Translations under genes and position numbers: made by a program
Shown: positions 32,864-44,221 of the stretch, in pieces
How positions within the stretch are numbered: the first letter of the stretch is position 1
How the letters are laid out: each line of letters opens with the position of its first letter
DNA from: Canna indica
Lineage: Eukaryota; Streptophyta; Magnoliopsida; Zingiberales; Cannaceae
Length of the DNA: 64,000 nt
Assembly: GCA_034359265.1 (NCBI GenBank)
Contig: CP136895.1
Coordinates: forward strand, 47,200,001 to 47,264,000
Direction of reading: 5' to 3'
The notes under the pieces: model-generated
What the model saw: only the letters and a program-made list of their open reading frames with translations
Databases searched by the model: none
Told to the model about the DNA's origin: nothing

Positions 32864-34330
32864 ATGGCACTAGAGAGTATAGCATTTGCACTACCTAGGT
32901 TTGATGAAAAAAGCTTTGGTGTTTGGAAGAGTATGATGTATACCTTTCTTAAAACACAAAGTTTAGATCTATTGTACATGCTAAAGAATGAGTATGTTGA
33001 GCCCACCATTGACTTAAATGATTGGACTCAAGAACAAGTTAGATTATTTGAATTGAATGCTAAAACAACGCATCTCCTATATTGCTCATTTTCAAATGAA
33101 ATTCTTGAAAAGGTTATGCATTGTTCTTCTGCTTTTGATATTTGGACAACATTAAATATGTTATATGACTATGCTAAAACCGACGAACTTAATACTTTTG
33201 TTGAGGGTGCTGATGACAATGGTCATCCCCCTAGTACTAACCTCGATTTTGATACCCAAAGCACTTCTAGCCAAAGAAGCACAAGCAAGAATCGAAAAAG
33301 AAAACTTAGGTGCTTCCTTTGCCAAGAGAAGGGACAGAAGGAGAAGAATTGTCCACTCTTGAAGAAGAAATCCAAAAAGAAGTGTGCTTCTTCCTCCACA
33401 TCTCAATCAAGTGAAGCCTCTTCTAGACATGACGATGAAGCTACATCAAACTGTTGCCTTATGGGTCTTCGAGATGAGGTATATTCCCCATCTTCTAGTC
33501 ATGTTCAAAATGTTAATGATAATGACTCTAGTAGCTCAAAATCCCTTAATATGTCATATGAAGAACTACTAGAAGAATGTAAAAAGATGTATAATTTGCA
33601 CATGGAAAAGAATAAGGAAAATAGAAAATTAAATAAAGAAAATTTAAGGCTTAGTTCTCATGTGCATGAATTAGAAAATGAAAAATTGAATACTAGTTCA
33701 CTTGATTCTTGTCATGATGCTTTAAAACTTGAAATTAAGGACTTGAAACATAGAAATGAAGAATTAGAAATTGAAAATGATGAATTATTAAACAAGACAT
33801 CCAAAATTAGAAATGAAAATGAGAGCTTGAAAAATAGATTAAAACTTAAGGATAATGATTCTTCAAATGATTTCAAAATGGAAAATAAGAGTTTGAAAAT
33901 TGAAAATTGTTTGTTGAGATCTCAATCTCATGCTTTACACAAATCCATTAATGACTTAAAAAATGAGGTTGTTTTCTTGAGTAGGAAAAATAGTAATTTA
34001 TCAAATGCTTCATCTTTTAAGAGTCCTAGAAATCAAAATGTCTCATTTAGGAAATCTCCAAACAAGAATGCTCATGCTCATAATATTTCACATGTTAAGC
34101 AATCTAACTTTAAATCTCATGTCCATAGCAAAAACAAAAAGAAATTTAATGGACATTATTTTAGTTGTGGTGTTTATGGGCATGCCATATATGATTGTGC
34201 ATTTAAGATAAACCCAAGTGGTGTTAAGACACTTTGGGTAGCTAAGCCCTCTAACCCCCAAGGACCCAAAGCCATTTGGGTACCAAAGATTTCATCTTCT
34301 ATTGTGGGGGGAGTTACCATACAAGGATAA
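32864..34330 (+). CDS. Ty1/copia gag protein (UBN2 type), 488 aa, no pol attached
   Basis: The capsid protein of a Sirevirus-like element. ATG at 32864 lies 54 bp after the PBS, and the frame is open for 488 codons. Residues 1-125 form the UBN2-type gag core (LPRFDEKSFGVWKSMM, TFLKTQ, FDIWTTLNMLYD). Residues 150-163 are a zinc-knuckle relic with CX2CX4QX4C, the His replaced by Gln158. About 230-375 is a long coiled coil. Residues 432-445 are a second knuckle whose first Cys is Tyr432 (then C435, H440, C445). It ends with KAIWVPK and a stop. In autonomous copia elements protease, integrase and RT follow here; here non-coding DNA follows, so the protein would work only with enzymes from another element. 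Confidence 0.85.
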   Translation: MALESIAFALPRFDEKSFGVWKSMMYTFLKTQSLDLLYMLKNEYVEPTIDLNDWTQEQVRLFELNAKTTHLLYCSFSNEILEKVMHCSSAFDIWTTLNMLYDYAKTDELNTFVEGADDNGHPPSTNLDFDTQSTSSQRSTSKNRKRKLRCFLCQEKGQKEKNCPLLKKKSKKKCASSSTSQSSEASSRHDDEATSNCCLMGLRDEVYSPSSSHVQNVNDNDSSSSKSLNMSYEELLEECKKMYNLHMEKNKENRKLNKENLRLSSHVHELENEKLNTSSLDSCHDALKLEIKDLKHRNEELEIENDELLNKTSKIRNENESLKNRLKLKDNDSSNDFKMENKSLKIENCLLRSQSHALHKSINDLKNEVVFLSRKNSNLSNASSFKSPRNQNVSFRKSPNKNAHAHNISHVKQSNFKSHVHSKNKKKFNGHYFSCGVYGHAIYDCAFKINPSGVKTLWVAKPSNPQGPKAIWVPKISSSIVGGVTIQG

Positions 34331-35822
34331 GGGAAAGTGATGTGTTGAAGTTGGCCAAGAGTTCAATGAAAGATCCTTACATGGTTGCAACTTCAAGATT
34401 CTCACCTATGATGCCTTAGTAAGGGTGGCATCAAAAGTACTTTGGTATCATCTCCTATACTCTCTTGATTAAATTATAGTTGGAGTTTGATATATGCTTA
34501 ATATTAGTAGATTTTCCGCTCTTAATAAGTTTCAAAAACATTTTTTATTTTTGATTTCCCGGTCTCTTCGGAGACCTATGTGGCCTATAATGGGCCTAAG
34601 CGACCTTGCGGTTTTAAATCGTAGGCTAATTGTGGCTTTCGATTTTCAACCAATAGGAAGGGTTGGAGATCTATTTTTCAAACATTTTATATTTTGAGAT
34701 CTCTTAATTCATTTCGGATTCATGATAATTTATTTAAAACGGATTTCAAACCATTTAGCAAAGTGAACTTTGAGAATGATACTTGATGCTTCTCTTTGCT
34801 TTTTGGTTGAGTTAGCTTGCCAAGTAGCTATATTTTCTCTAAAATATTAGTGTAGCTTACTTGCAAGTTATAAATATTTTAGGAACGCTAGTTAGGAAGA
34901 AAAAGATTAGTTTGGCTAAATTATCATGAATAAGGTATAACTTTGAAAAATTCAAAATCTTAGTGTTATACCTCAAAGCTTAAGCTTAAATTATGTCTCA
35001 ATACTTATGATTAAAATTGCATGTTAAATCTCTAAATTTTCATGAGTAGGTAAAATCTTAGTACTTAGACAAATTTCATTGAATGAAACTTACTCTAGGT
35101 TGATACTTACTTTTAGAGACATTCTTTTAAGTCCAAACTAGTTTAACATGATTAGGGATCTTATTCCTCAAATGTTTCACATCCTAAGATCTCCTTAGAT
35201 TCATTTTGATATCATGATATCCTCATTGAAATGAATCTTTTCTATCTAGCATAGGTTAAATTTTTTAATGAAACTTTGTATTGAACCTTTGTTATTTAGT
35301 ATATTAGCTTGCTAGTAGGCATATTATTTCATGATGCTACTAATGAAGTCTACTCGCAAGTTGTGAATGTTAATGGAAGGCTATGCTATCTAAAAGATGA
35401 TTGAAAGGTAAATGACAAGTTTGGCAAAAATTTCTAAAGACTAAGGTATGGTTTTAACTTTGCAAAATCTTAGTATAATAATTGAATATTTATGCTTAAA
35501 TGATTTCTCTATGCTCATGATTGATTATGCATGATAGATATTTGAATTTTCATGAGTAAGAAAAATCTTGATAACATAGCTCATTTCATGATATCATGAT
35601 ATTTATGAAATTGAACTAGGTTAATACCTTTCTTTAGAGACTTCATCCTAAGTTGAAAATTTGATGAACATGTTTGTGTTAATGATTAGTTGTCATTTGC
35701 TTAAAATTAAAAATTCATAAGAGATTGAGCAAATTGAAAACTAAGTCAATTTAGAGGACTTAAGCTTGAGAAGTTTGACCCAAGTCAACAAATCGACTTG
35801 GACATTTCATTTTAAGTCCAAA
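34331..35822 (+). mobile_element. Non-coding internal region of the gag-only element
   Basis: No ORF of note. Two large degenerate copies of about 0.5 kb (34860-35150 and 35390-35700) share TTTGGCTAAA/TTTGGCAAAA, TTAGTGTTATACC/TTAGTATAATAAT and TTTTCATGAGTAGG. CAAGTCAACAAATCGACTTGG near 35778 matches the repeats at 18541-19892. It is cut near 35822 by an inverted copy of the same family. Confidence 0.7.
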
Positions 35823-35950
35823 ACTTCAAATTCGTTTCTAAAGAATTCAAATGATATCAAAAATGAATTTTTAGAGATCACAACAATGTAATATTAATGA
35901 AAAATTGATGTCGAACCCTTCCTATTGGTTGAAACCGAAAGGCCACAATT

Positions 35951-38431
35951 TGTCACACCCCAACTCAGGGTCGTGTGACCGGCCAGGGTCTATGTCCTAC
36001 CCTGAAGCCTACTACATACACTAACTAACTAGAAACTGGAACACATAAATAGAAAACAATGATACAGCTTTATTTGAATTTCAAGAAAGTTCACAACTTT
36101 TAATAAAAGGGAAAGTTGCTAACATCAAGCACAAAATGAAACAACTCGAGTTCAAAGTCGAATACATGCTTAAAAACAAACAACTCTCAGTGTATGAAAA
36201 TAACAAATCTAGACATCTAGACTATGACTATTGGAAGTCGCTACGAGTCGACGCCACTGCCTGCCCTCCAGCTGCACCATGACTCCAAGCCTCAACTCGC
36301 TGATCGGGCTCTGCAAAATAAGAAAAATAAACCGCGAGTCCACATGGGACTCAGTGAGCGGTTCTTCCGAACCTCCACATAATCCCCAATAAGCATATAT
36401 GTAAGTCAACAAAATATAGAGTTAGGGATCTAGTTTATTTTTGATATGACAATTGACCCCTAGGGTCGTCATGTATAGACCATACATACATACCACCGGC
36501 TATAACAGCCCAACTATGCCACATGGCACCCGACCCCTAGGGCCTGTTCATGATCTAGTGGTTTGGCTCTAACCAGACCTACCACACAAATATAGTAACA
36601 TACTGACCTTAAGGCCTACATAACACACAAGTACATCAAGAAAGTCTCCGGGCCGTCGACTAGGATGGTCTGCTAGTCTCCGGACACCTACCGGGTTAGA
36701 GATAGCTAGTCCCGCCCAACTGGGGTATGGCACCTAGCGGGCCCGCTGGTTCAACCTCAAGACCCAAATCACTGGCCGAGTCAAGCATTAGTCATTTCGA
36801 CTATCCATGCTTTTCGGCAGACCATCACAATCACATCACACAATCAAGTGTCCTAGGGTTTCCTTATTTAAAATCCCGGGCGTCCACCCGTGTCCGGCCT
36901 TTTGCTTCGACCGTATCATGCGCACACTTTTGTTCGCAGAATGGTTCTTAGGTGTGAGACCTAACTTGTCTACTTTTGAGTTTCCATATCTAACACACTT
37001 TTTAATTTCATGCAAATCATCTAGCGTCATATGCTACCTTTCACTAATGTAAACTACATGTCATAAACTTGGAAATACACCCATCAACAATACCGGACAG
37101 CATATAAGCTATAATTGAATTACTCATGTCACCTACTAATTAAGTATAGCCACTCGATTCAATGATAATGAATTTAAATTCTGCATTTACAATAAATTCA
37201 ACAAGGAAAGAGATTATCTAACATGGTAAAAGCATAACCAAATTTCAGAATTTAAAGACAGAAGAATCAAGAATGGTTACTATACTACCATACTACAAAT
37301 TTTATGCACCAACGTAGTAGCCTTCCTTAGTTATAGTCTTGCCTAAATGTCATCTTGATTCTAATTGTCAATCTAGGCAACTTTTCATTTCCTATTGTTT
37401 GAGTATTCCTAAACATGAAGTTTAGCTTCTAGAGGTCACCACCCCCTCCTTCCTGCTCGACCGAGATTTGAGCAAGGCTTGCCTTGCTCGGCCGAGTCCT
37501 CATGGGAAGAACAAGGAAGAAGAACCAACCCCAATCTTAGTATCTTGATTCCAATCTAGCCTAACCAAGACCTTGATCATTGTGCACATCCTTTTTCTCG
37601 GCCGAACCATGGACATGGGCTGTCCTTTTGGTTGGCCGAACCCTACAAGGCATAGAGAAGGGGTTTCAATCTTCATTTACAGTAAATAAGCTATACATCT
37701 ACTCGGTATAAATTCAAGATCGATTGAAAAGGGGTTTATACTCATCGAGGGAATTGGGGAAAATTTCGGCATGACCTTTCCCCTTTTTTCCTCTACTCGG
37801 CAACCCCTAAAACATCAAAATCCGAGAAAAACAAAGGTAGATCCGATGTAAAAACACTTAAATAGCGATCTGTAAATCAAAGTACCTTAAATCGACGAAA
37901 CCTCGGGACAAAATCTCTACCTGGCAGTCCTAGGGGTTCGGCCACTCGCCTCCCCTAAATCAACCATGGAAAAACAACCACTCACCTTGCTTAAGGAGGA
38001 AGAAGGGTTGGACATTGGCAATCTCGAACTTTCAGACGACGACACCACCTCCAGCACCGACCAAGCTCTCCCCTCCCTCTCTCTTTCTCGGGCTGCGTGC
38101 GGCTCCAAGATGAGCCGCACGGCTCATGATGAGGGATTTTATTCCCTCATCCCCCAATGACCCATATGCCCCTCTAAATGACTTAGCCTCTACTCGACTT
38201 GATCCGAGTCCGATTCAGGCCCCGATTCGATCCGCATACACGATTTGAACTTGACTCAAATAGGACATCTAATGCTTAATAAGGAAATATCCATCTAACT
38301 AATTTAAACTTCATAAGCTGAGTTATACCTTTTACTCGAGGCGATTTTCGTGGCTCGACTCGACTAACCCCTGATTTTGGCACGCTGCACCAAAAATAGA
38401 TTTCTATATTAGGAAAATTTTGGATCTTACA
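35951..38431 (-). mobile_element. Gypsy solo LTR, minus strand, with TSD CAATT
   Basis: 2481 bp; plus strand TGTCACACCC...GGATCTTACA. Flanked by CAATT at 35946-35950 and 38432-38436. Removing it and one CAATT restores the host order seen uninterrupted (inverted) at 34600-34660. It belongs with the LTRs at 1, 40327 and 48040. It has a minus-strand predicted intron from 37985 to 36311 and a hairpin CACC..AGCGG..CCGCT..GGT at about 36726. Confidence 0.93.
36311..37985 (-). other. Predicted LTR-internal intron
   Basis: Minus strand: AAG/GTGAGTGG at 37985 and TTTTGCAG/AGCC at 36311, about 1.68 kb. Confidence 0.5.
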
Positions 38432-38738
38432 CAATTAGCCTACAATTTAAAACCGCAAGGTTGCATGAGCTCGTTATAGGCTACATAGGTCTCCGAAGAG
38501 ACCAAAAATCAAAATCAAAAATTATTTTTAAAATACTATCAAGAGTGGATAAAATCAACTCGAATTAAACAAGTATCATATATTCCAACTTGAATGAAAC
38601 AAAGAAAAGTAAGGACATGATACCAAATATACCTAGTTGGTGATTTTTCATACTGAAGGCATCCATGAGATGCGAAGTTGCAACTTGGATATAGTGAAGC
38701 TTCAAGTCCTCATGCAACTCCCAGCAACCATCATCAAC

Positions 38739-39888
38739 TCATCCTTGTGTGGTTGCTCCCCCTACAAGAGAACATGAGATCTTTGATACCCAAATGGCTT
38801 TGGGTCCTTGGGGGTTAGAGGGCTTAGCTACCCAAAGTGTCTTAACATCACTTGGGTTCATCTTAAATGTGCAACCATATATAACACCCATAAGCACCAC
38901 AACAAAAACAATAACCATGAAACTTTTTGTTATCATTTTTCTTAGCATATGATTTAACATTAGAATGCATAGCATGGGATTTATGATGAACATAAGCATT
39001 CTTGAAAGAAACATTTTTCTTTCCAACTTTCTTTAAGGAAGTTTAGTTTTTTAAATTATTTACTTCCTTGTTCAAAATAAAAATCTCTTTTTAAAAAACT
39101 TCAATTCACTTATGCCTGGCATGTAGTTGAGATTTCAAAACATTGTTTTCACTTTTGATTTTTGAATTCTCAAATCTCAAATTTTCATTTTCCTTTTTCA
39201 AATCTTTGTTTTGGACTCTCAAATCCTTAATCTCAAGGTTTGAGCTATCATGACAATGATCAATAGAACTAGTTTTTAGTTTTTCATTTTCTAATTCTAA
39301 AGCATGCACATGACAATTAAGTCTAGAATTTTCTTTCATTTTCCTATTTTTCTTATCCTTTTTAACAAGCAATGCATACATTTTCTTGCATTCATTTACT
39401 AACTCATCATATGGCATATCATGTGAATTTGAAGAGCTATTAACATGACTAAAGGAAGAAAGAGAGTGTACCTCATCATTTCATTTTTGTGGCTCACTTT
39501 GGAAGTGGCTTTATAGTCATGGGTAGAGGGTGTAAATTACCTTTCTTTTTCAGCTCTTGGAGTTGTTTCTTTGACTAGAAGAGTTATGGGCGTCAAAACC
39601 AAGATTAGGGGTAGATGAATGACCATTGTCATCACTACCTTCATTAAACGTAACAATTTCTTCGATTTTGGCATGATTGTATAAAACATTCAAACTAGCC
39701 CATAAATCAAAAGTCATAGAGCAATGAATGTTTTTTTCAAGAATGCCATTTGGTAAGGTGCAAAGTATGCAATCCATGACATCTCCATTAAATTTAAATA
39801 TTTTCTTATGAAGTTCATTCCAAGCATGCATGTCAACCTCAGGTTCAATGAATTCTAATCTTAACATGTCAAGGACACCAAAATCATT
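38739..39888 (-). pseudogene. Copia gag pseudogene of the minus-strand element
   Basis: Three frames hold the family gag in order: NDFGVLDMLRLEFIEPEVD near 39880 down to 39550, a coiled coil at 39417-39106 (LENEKLKTSS, ENENLRFENSK), and the C-terminal VKTLWVAKPSNPQGPKAIWV at about 38860-38780. It ends at the same place as the intact copy (GGATTQG against GGVTIQG, then stop). The first 30 or so residues are lost to the insertion at 39889, and both zinc-knuckle regions are frameshifted. Confidence 0.8.
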
Positions 39889-40326
39889 AGGTGGCGTTTG
39901 GTGCATTACTTTTTAGATTACCAAACAATCTAGATTACCTTTTAGATAGATTGTCACCAAAAAGATTGTCGGTAATGTAGAATATAATATTTGGTATGCA
40001 CAAGTAATATTATGATAAGATTGCTAGAATTCATATAGACATGTTTGCTATAACAAATACATTATCAAGTATTGAGATACTTTAACAAAAATACCCATTT
40101 CACAAATATATTATAATATTATAATACTTTTATAATTAATCATATTATATATATTAACATATTATATTATATAACATAAAAAATATATTATATAATAATA
40201 TATATTATAATATAATATAATATAATATAAAGAATATATATAATATAATAATAAAAATATATTATAATATTATAATATTAAAATAATGTAATATAATATA
40301 ATATAATATAATATATATTATATTAT
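39889..40326. mobile_element. DNA-transposon end (MITE-like) and AT-rich tract
   Basis: Gag coding sequence stops at 39888 and a foreign sequence begins GGTGGCGTTTGGTGCATTAC. Start-type GGCGTTTGGT is common for PIF/Harbinger- or hAT-type MITEs, and GTTTGGT at 39896 and ACCAAAC at 39922 form an inverted repeat. The rest (40090-40326) is almost pure AT with ATATAATATA repeats. The other end is missing because the chromovirus LTR starts at 40327. Confidence 0.45.
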
Positions 40327-42749
40327 TGTAATACTCGGAGTTTCCTAATATAAAATTTCTCGTGGTGCAACCCATTGAGTCGAGAGCTAGCTGGGTCGAG
40401 TCGCGTGCTCGCCTCGTATAGCAGGTAAAAATTTATTTAAGTCTTATTGAAGTGTTAGTGGTTGAGTGGATGATCATATTGTTGATTCAAGTTTGGGTTG
40501 AGTTTAGTCCGCGGATCGAGTCGGGACTCGGACAGGGTTAGGTGGAGTTGTATGAGAGGGGTTTAAGTCTTTGTGTAGGGGTAAAAGGGTCATGTGATGA
40601 GGGGAATAAAACCCCTCATCTTGGTAGCCGTGCGACTCAAGGGAGGAGCCGCGCGTAGCCCAAGGAGGAGAGGGAGATCGGTGCCGAGCTCGCGTCGACG
40701 CCGGGATCTCAGAGTTTGTCTTCATCGATCTTGTCTTTAGATCAAATTGAGGTGAGTGGTTAGTGTAGATTTTGAAGGGAGGTGAGTGGCCGGCCCTAAG
40801 AGATTTGAAATTTGATTTTTCTTAGCGAGTTCTTGCCGATCGTTGTGTTTCTTTGAGTAGAGTTTTAAACCGATGTATGTATCTGTGATTTTATGTATCA
40901 GATCGTGTTTTCCCGCATTTTGTGGGCTGCCGAGTTGAGAAATATAGGGGAAAGGTCATGTCGAAACTTTCCCCAAAAATTTCCTCGCTCATTTCGCAGC
41001 CTATAGATCGCTTTGGTGTTCATGATATGTTAGATCGATGGATTTATTTTGTGTTCTTGTTGCAGCCATGCCCCTTCAATTTGAGAACTCGGCCGAACAA
41101 GGGTTTACCCTACTTGAGTCGGCCGAGCAGTGGTATGAGTGGGGAGTGTGGACTGCTTGAGTTAAAATGCATGTTTTTAAGTTGTGTTTTCTTGTTAAAC
41201 ATTAGATCCATAGACCAATGCATATAATTTATGGATGAAATTTCAGCCCCTTCCCATCTATAGGGTTCGGCCAAGCAAGGGTAAAGGGGGAAACCGAATG
41301 ATTTTGAGTAGTTGTTCATACCTTCCCGTTCGATGCTAATACATATTCATGTTACAAAATTTCTCGCTTGTCATATGAATTGTTTAGTGATAGATCTACA
41401 TCATCACATTTTGGAAATGTTCTTGCTAATGCTTATATGGATATGATGGTTATGGTATATGTATTCAAAGAAATGTTTCATTTAATTCCTCATAACATGT
41501 TTAATTGTTGTTATGCTTAGTGTATGTTCCTTATTGGTTTAATCACTGAATTATTTACCTCTTTAATTCGGTTTCTTCATTATGTTGCTACCCATGATTA
41601 ATTTGGTAAGTGACGTGACAATGGTAGGCTGAGTGCCTTCATAGTCGACAAGTTCGCTCAATCTAGGGAGAATGGTTTAGGTGACTAGTGGTGACATTTA
41701 ACCTAGATACAAGATATACTTACTAGGCTCTTCCTTCAGGGAAATAATGTGACACTGGGGTAAGGGGTCGAATATGGGCAATGCCCAAAAATCAAAACAC
41801 AATATACTTGCACAACCTGGTTTTGGTTGTGGTGGATGATCTACTGAGAAGTGTCATTAGCCGAATGGTTACCACACGACTCAGCGGTTTATAGGGTCTT
41901 GAGATTGCACTAGCGGACCCGCTAAGTGTTAGACCCGAGTGGCGGAGGGTCTTGAGATTTCGTCAGTGGGCCACGCTGACGGTAGACTCAAGTTGGTGGG
42001 ACTAGCTAACCCTAACCCGGAGGATCTCTGAAACTAGTGGCCATCCTAGTTGACGGATCCGAATCATAAAAGTTTCTAATTGAGGAGCCCATAGGGGCTG
42101 GTTTGAGTAGGCCAACCGTCTGGGTTAAGTAGAGGGAAGAACCGAACCTTCTATATAATTTAGGCCATTATTGGCCGAACCTTCTATATACTTTATGGGC
42201 CCGAGAGGCCGATTCATCTACTCGTCCGTACTGGCAAACTGATTATTTATGGAATGTGATTTTATATTAATTCCTTATATATGTGATTGCCGAGGCTTTA
42301 AGTGGAGGTTCGAAAGAATCGCTCACTGAGTTCCTCGTGAACTCACGGTTTTCCTTTATTGTTGTTTTGTAGAGCTCGACCAGTGAGGTACGGCTTGGTG
42401 GCATGACGTGCAGGAGAGCAGGTGTGGGTGCAGATCTCATAGTTGGAAGTTGTTAGTCGTAGTCATGTCTATTAGAGTCTAATGTATGCACTGTGTTATT
42501 TTTTGTAAAACTTTAAAATGTTTTATTTTGAAAAAACCTTTGGATGTTTATTTGAAACTTGTGATGTTTTAGAACTTGGTGTAATCAAACTGATTTCGAA
42601 CATTTAATAAAGTTGGTATTGTTGTTTTGGTTATTACTTGATATGTTCTGGTTATCTTTTTGTGAGTTGTTGGTCAGTGCATAGGGTAGGCTTCGGGGTA
42701 CTGACTCATACCCTGGCCGGTCACGCGTACCCTGAGTCGGGGCGTGACA
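40327..42749 (+). repeat. 5' LTR of the chromovirus, 2423 bp
   Basis: TGTAATACTC...GGGGCGTGACA. Contains GAATAAAACCCC at about 40605 (TATA position), the GC-rich leader, donor-like GAG/GTGAGTGG at 40752, two hairpins at about 41903 and 41958, the hairpin TGAGTTC-CTCGT-GAACTCA at about 42329 and acceptor TTTTGTAG/AGC at 42372. Confidence 0.9.
40752..42372 (+). other. Predicted LTR-internal intron
   Basis: GT at 40752 (GAG/GTGAGTGG) to AG at 42372 (TTTTGTAG/AGCTCGACC), about 1.62 kb. The 3' LTR has the same sites at 48465 and 50022. Confidence 0.55.
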
Positions 42750-42753
42750 AAGT

Positions 42754-42766
42754 CGGTATCAGAGCG
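42754..42766 (+). other. Primer-binding site (tRNA-Met type)
   Basis: CGGTATCAGAGCG, one base from the TGGTATCAGAGC consensus, four bases after the LTR end. Confidence 0.9.
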
Positions 42767-42961
42767 TTAGGTTAGGTCTTGACTACGACTAGGAAATGGG
42801 TACCGCACGAGGCATATGCTAGCATGTCAACGTGTGGTATAGTATGCTATGAGATTGGACAACCACGACTGCACTCAGCACACCGTGCGGTTAGTAGCTT
42901 AAATTTTAAATTAATGAGTTGGTTAATATTAATGGTGATCTTATTATTTCATGCTAGTGTG

Positions 42962-44152
42962 ATGGAGGCCCGAGGTGTTGCTCTGAGTGGTAGTGGGAGT
43001 AATTCCACCGAATGTCGGGGACGAGGCTGAGGCCGAGGTAGGGGCCGGGGTCGTAACAAAGAGCAGTCTAAGGTGGAGGGCCAAGATTCGACAGTTGTGC
43101 AATTTCAGGCACAGGTAGCTCAACTGACAAAAGCGCTCTGCAGGGAGTAGGAGTTGAGACAGCAACAGCAGCAGCCGCCCCAGCCGGTACCCGCAGCCCC
43201 TGTGGTACTGGAGGTGGCTGAGCAGGTAGAATCGTAGGTCAGGGACCCAGGAGCACCTACGTACGCCGATTTCCTCAAGTTCAAGCCGCCAGTATTCATC
43301 GGTACAGACCCGCAGGTGGAAGTCATCGAGTTTCTGGGGGACTGTCATGAGTTGTGTTTAGAGCTGGGATGTTCCTCAGAGGCAGCGACGCGCATGGTAG
43401 GCCTGCAGCTAAGAGGACATGCCAAATATTGGTTGCACATCTGGAGGGGCCGTAGGGCAACACACGCACCACCTCCCACATGGGAAGAATTTAAGGCAGC
43501 TGTTGAGGAGCAGTATTTGCCGATGAGTGTCCATGATAAGCGGGCATGAGAGTTTGAGATGCTGCGCCAGACTGGCGGGATGACAGTAGCTGAGTATGAA
43601 ATGGACTTCACCCGGCTCTCTAGGTACCATCGAACTTTAGTGGCTACCGAGATCGCCAGGATAAAGAGGTTCTTGGAGGGTCTAAGACCTTAGATAGGTA
43701 GGCTTATCTACTACATCGAGGACTCCACATTTGCACGGGTAGTGGATGAGGCCCTCCCGAAGGATGCACTGGTGTCGTTCGAGAGGAAAGATGGGCCGCC
43801 CAAGAAAAAGTTTCGATCTCAAGGGTCAGGAGGTCAGCCGTGGCATTCGGAGGGAACTGTGACAGTCGTAGATCACCAGCAGAACCGTGTGCACAGCAAT
43901 AGCCGGGGCCGCGGAGGCTCAGGGTCAGGGGCAATGAGACAGGCAGAGTCGGGGGCGCTACGTAGAGATTGGACATGCCGCAGTGTGGTCGTTGTAACTG
44001 AAGACACTGGGGTGCATGCTATGGCCGCACGGATGCGTGTTTTAAATGTGGGCAGGTGGGACACTTTAGGAAGGATTGCCCGGAAAGAGGTGGTCAGAGA
44101 ACTTAGCCGTCAAACGGGAAAAGCGCCGATGTCAGTGGGGTCAGTGGCATAG
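42962..44152 (+). pseudogene. Chromovirus gag
   Basis: ATG at 42962 opens MEARGVALSGSGSNSTE and an RG-repeat. The retrotransposon gag core follows (PPVFIGTDPQVEVIEFLGD, AKYWLHIWRGR, WEEFKAAVEEQYLP, FTRLSRY). Five stops lie at about 43030 (TGA), 43148 (TAG), 43238 (TAG), 43547 (TGA) and 43693 (TAG); each is explained by one C-to-T change in CGA or CAG. The zinc knuckle CFKCGQVGHFRKDCP (about 44037) is frameshifted, preceded by CPQCGRC...HWGACYG. Encodes the nucleocapsid of a virus-like particle; not functional here. Confidence 0.88.
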
Positions 44153-44221
44153 AAGGGTCAGATGTAGAGCAGAGGATCACATGCTAACCACTTTGAGAAA
44201 CCGTCTGCCCGAGTTTATGCC

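Larger units (their letters stand above)
35823..39888 (-). mobile_element. Second gag-only Sirevirus-like element, minus strand, partial
   Basis: Belonging parts: 35823-35950 and 38432-39888. 38432-38480 is the inverse of 34560-34632, and 35900-35950 is the inverse of 34630-34690, so the sequence after gag is conserved in both. The gag frame runs from 39888 down to 38739. The element is split by a gypsy solo LTR and cut at 39888 by another insertion. LTRs, PPT and pol are not present. Confidence 0.75.

Noticed and set aside
42754..42766. tRNA-like match at the PBS sites
   Set aside because: Only 12-13 bases complementary to the tRNA-Met 3' end; these are primer-binding sites, not tRNA genes.
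43704..44152. Minus-strand ORFs across the chromovirus
   Set aside because: Shadows of the gag and pol frames.
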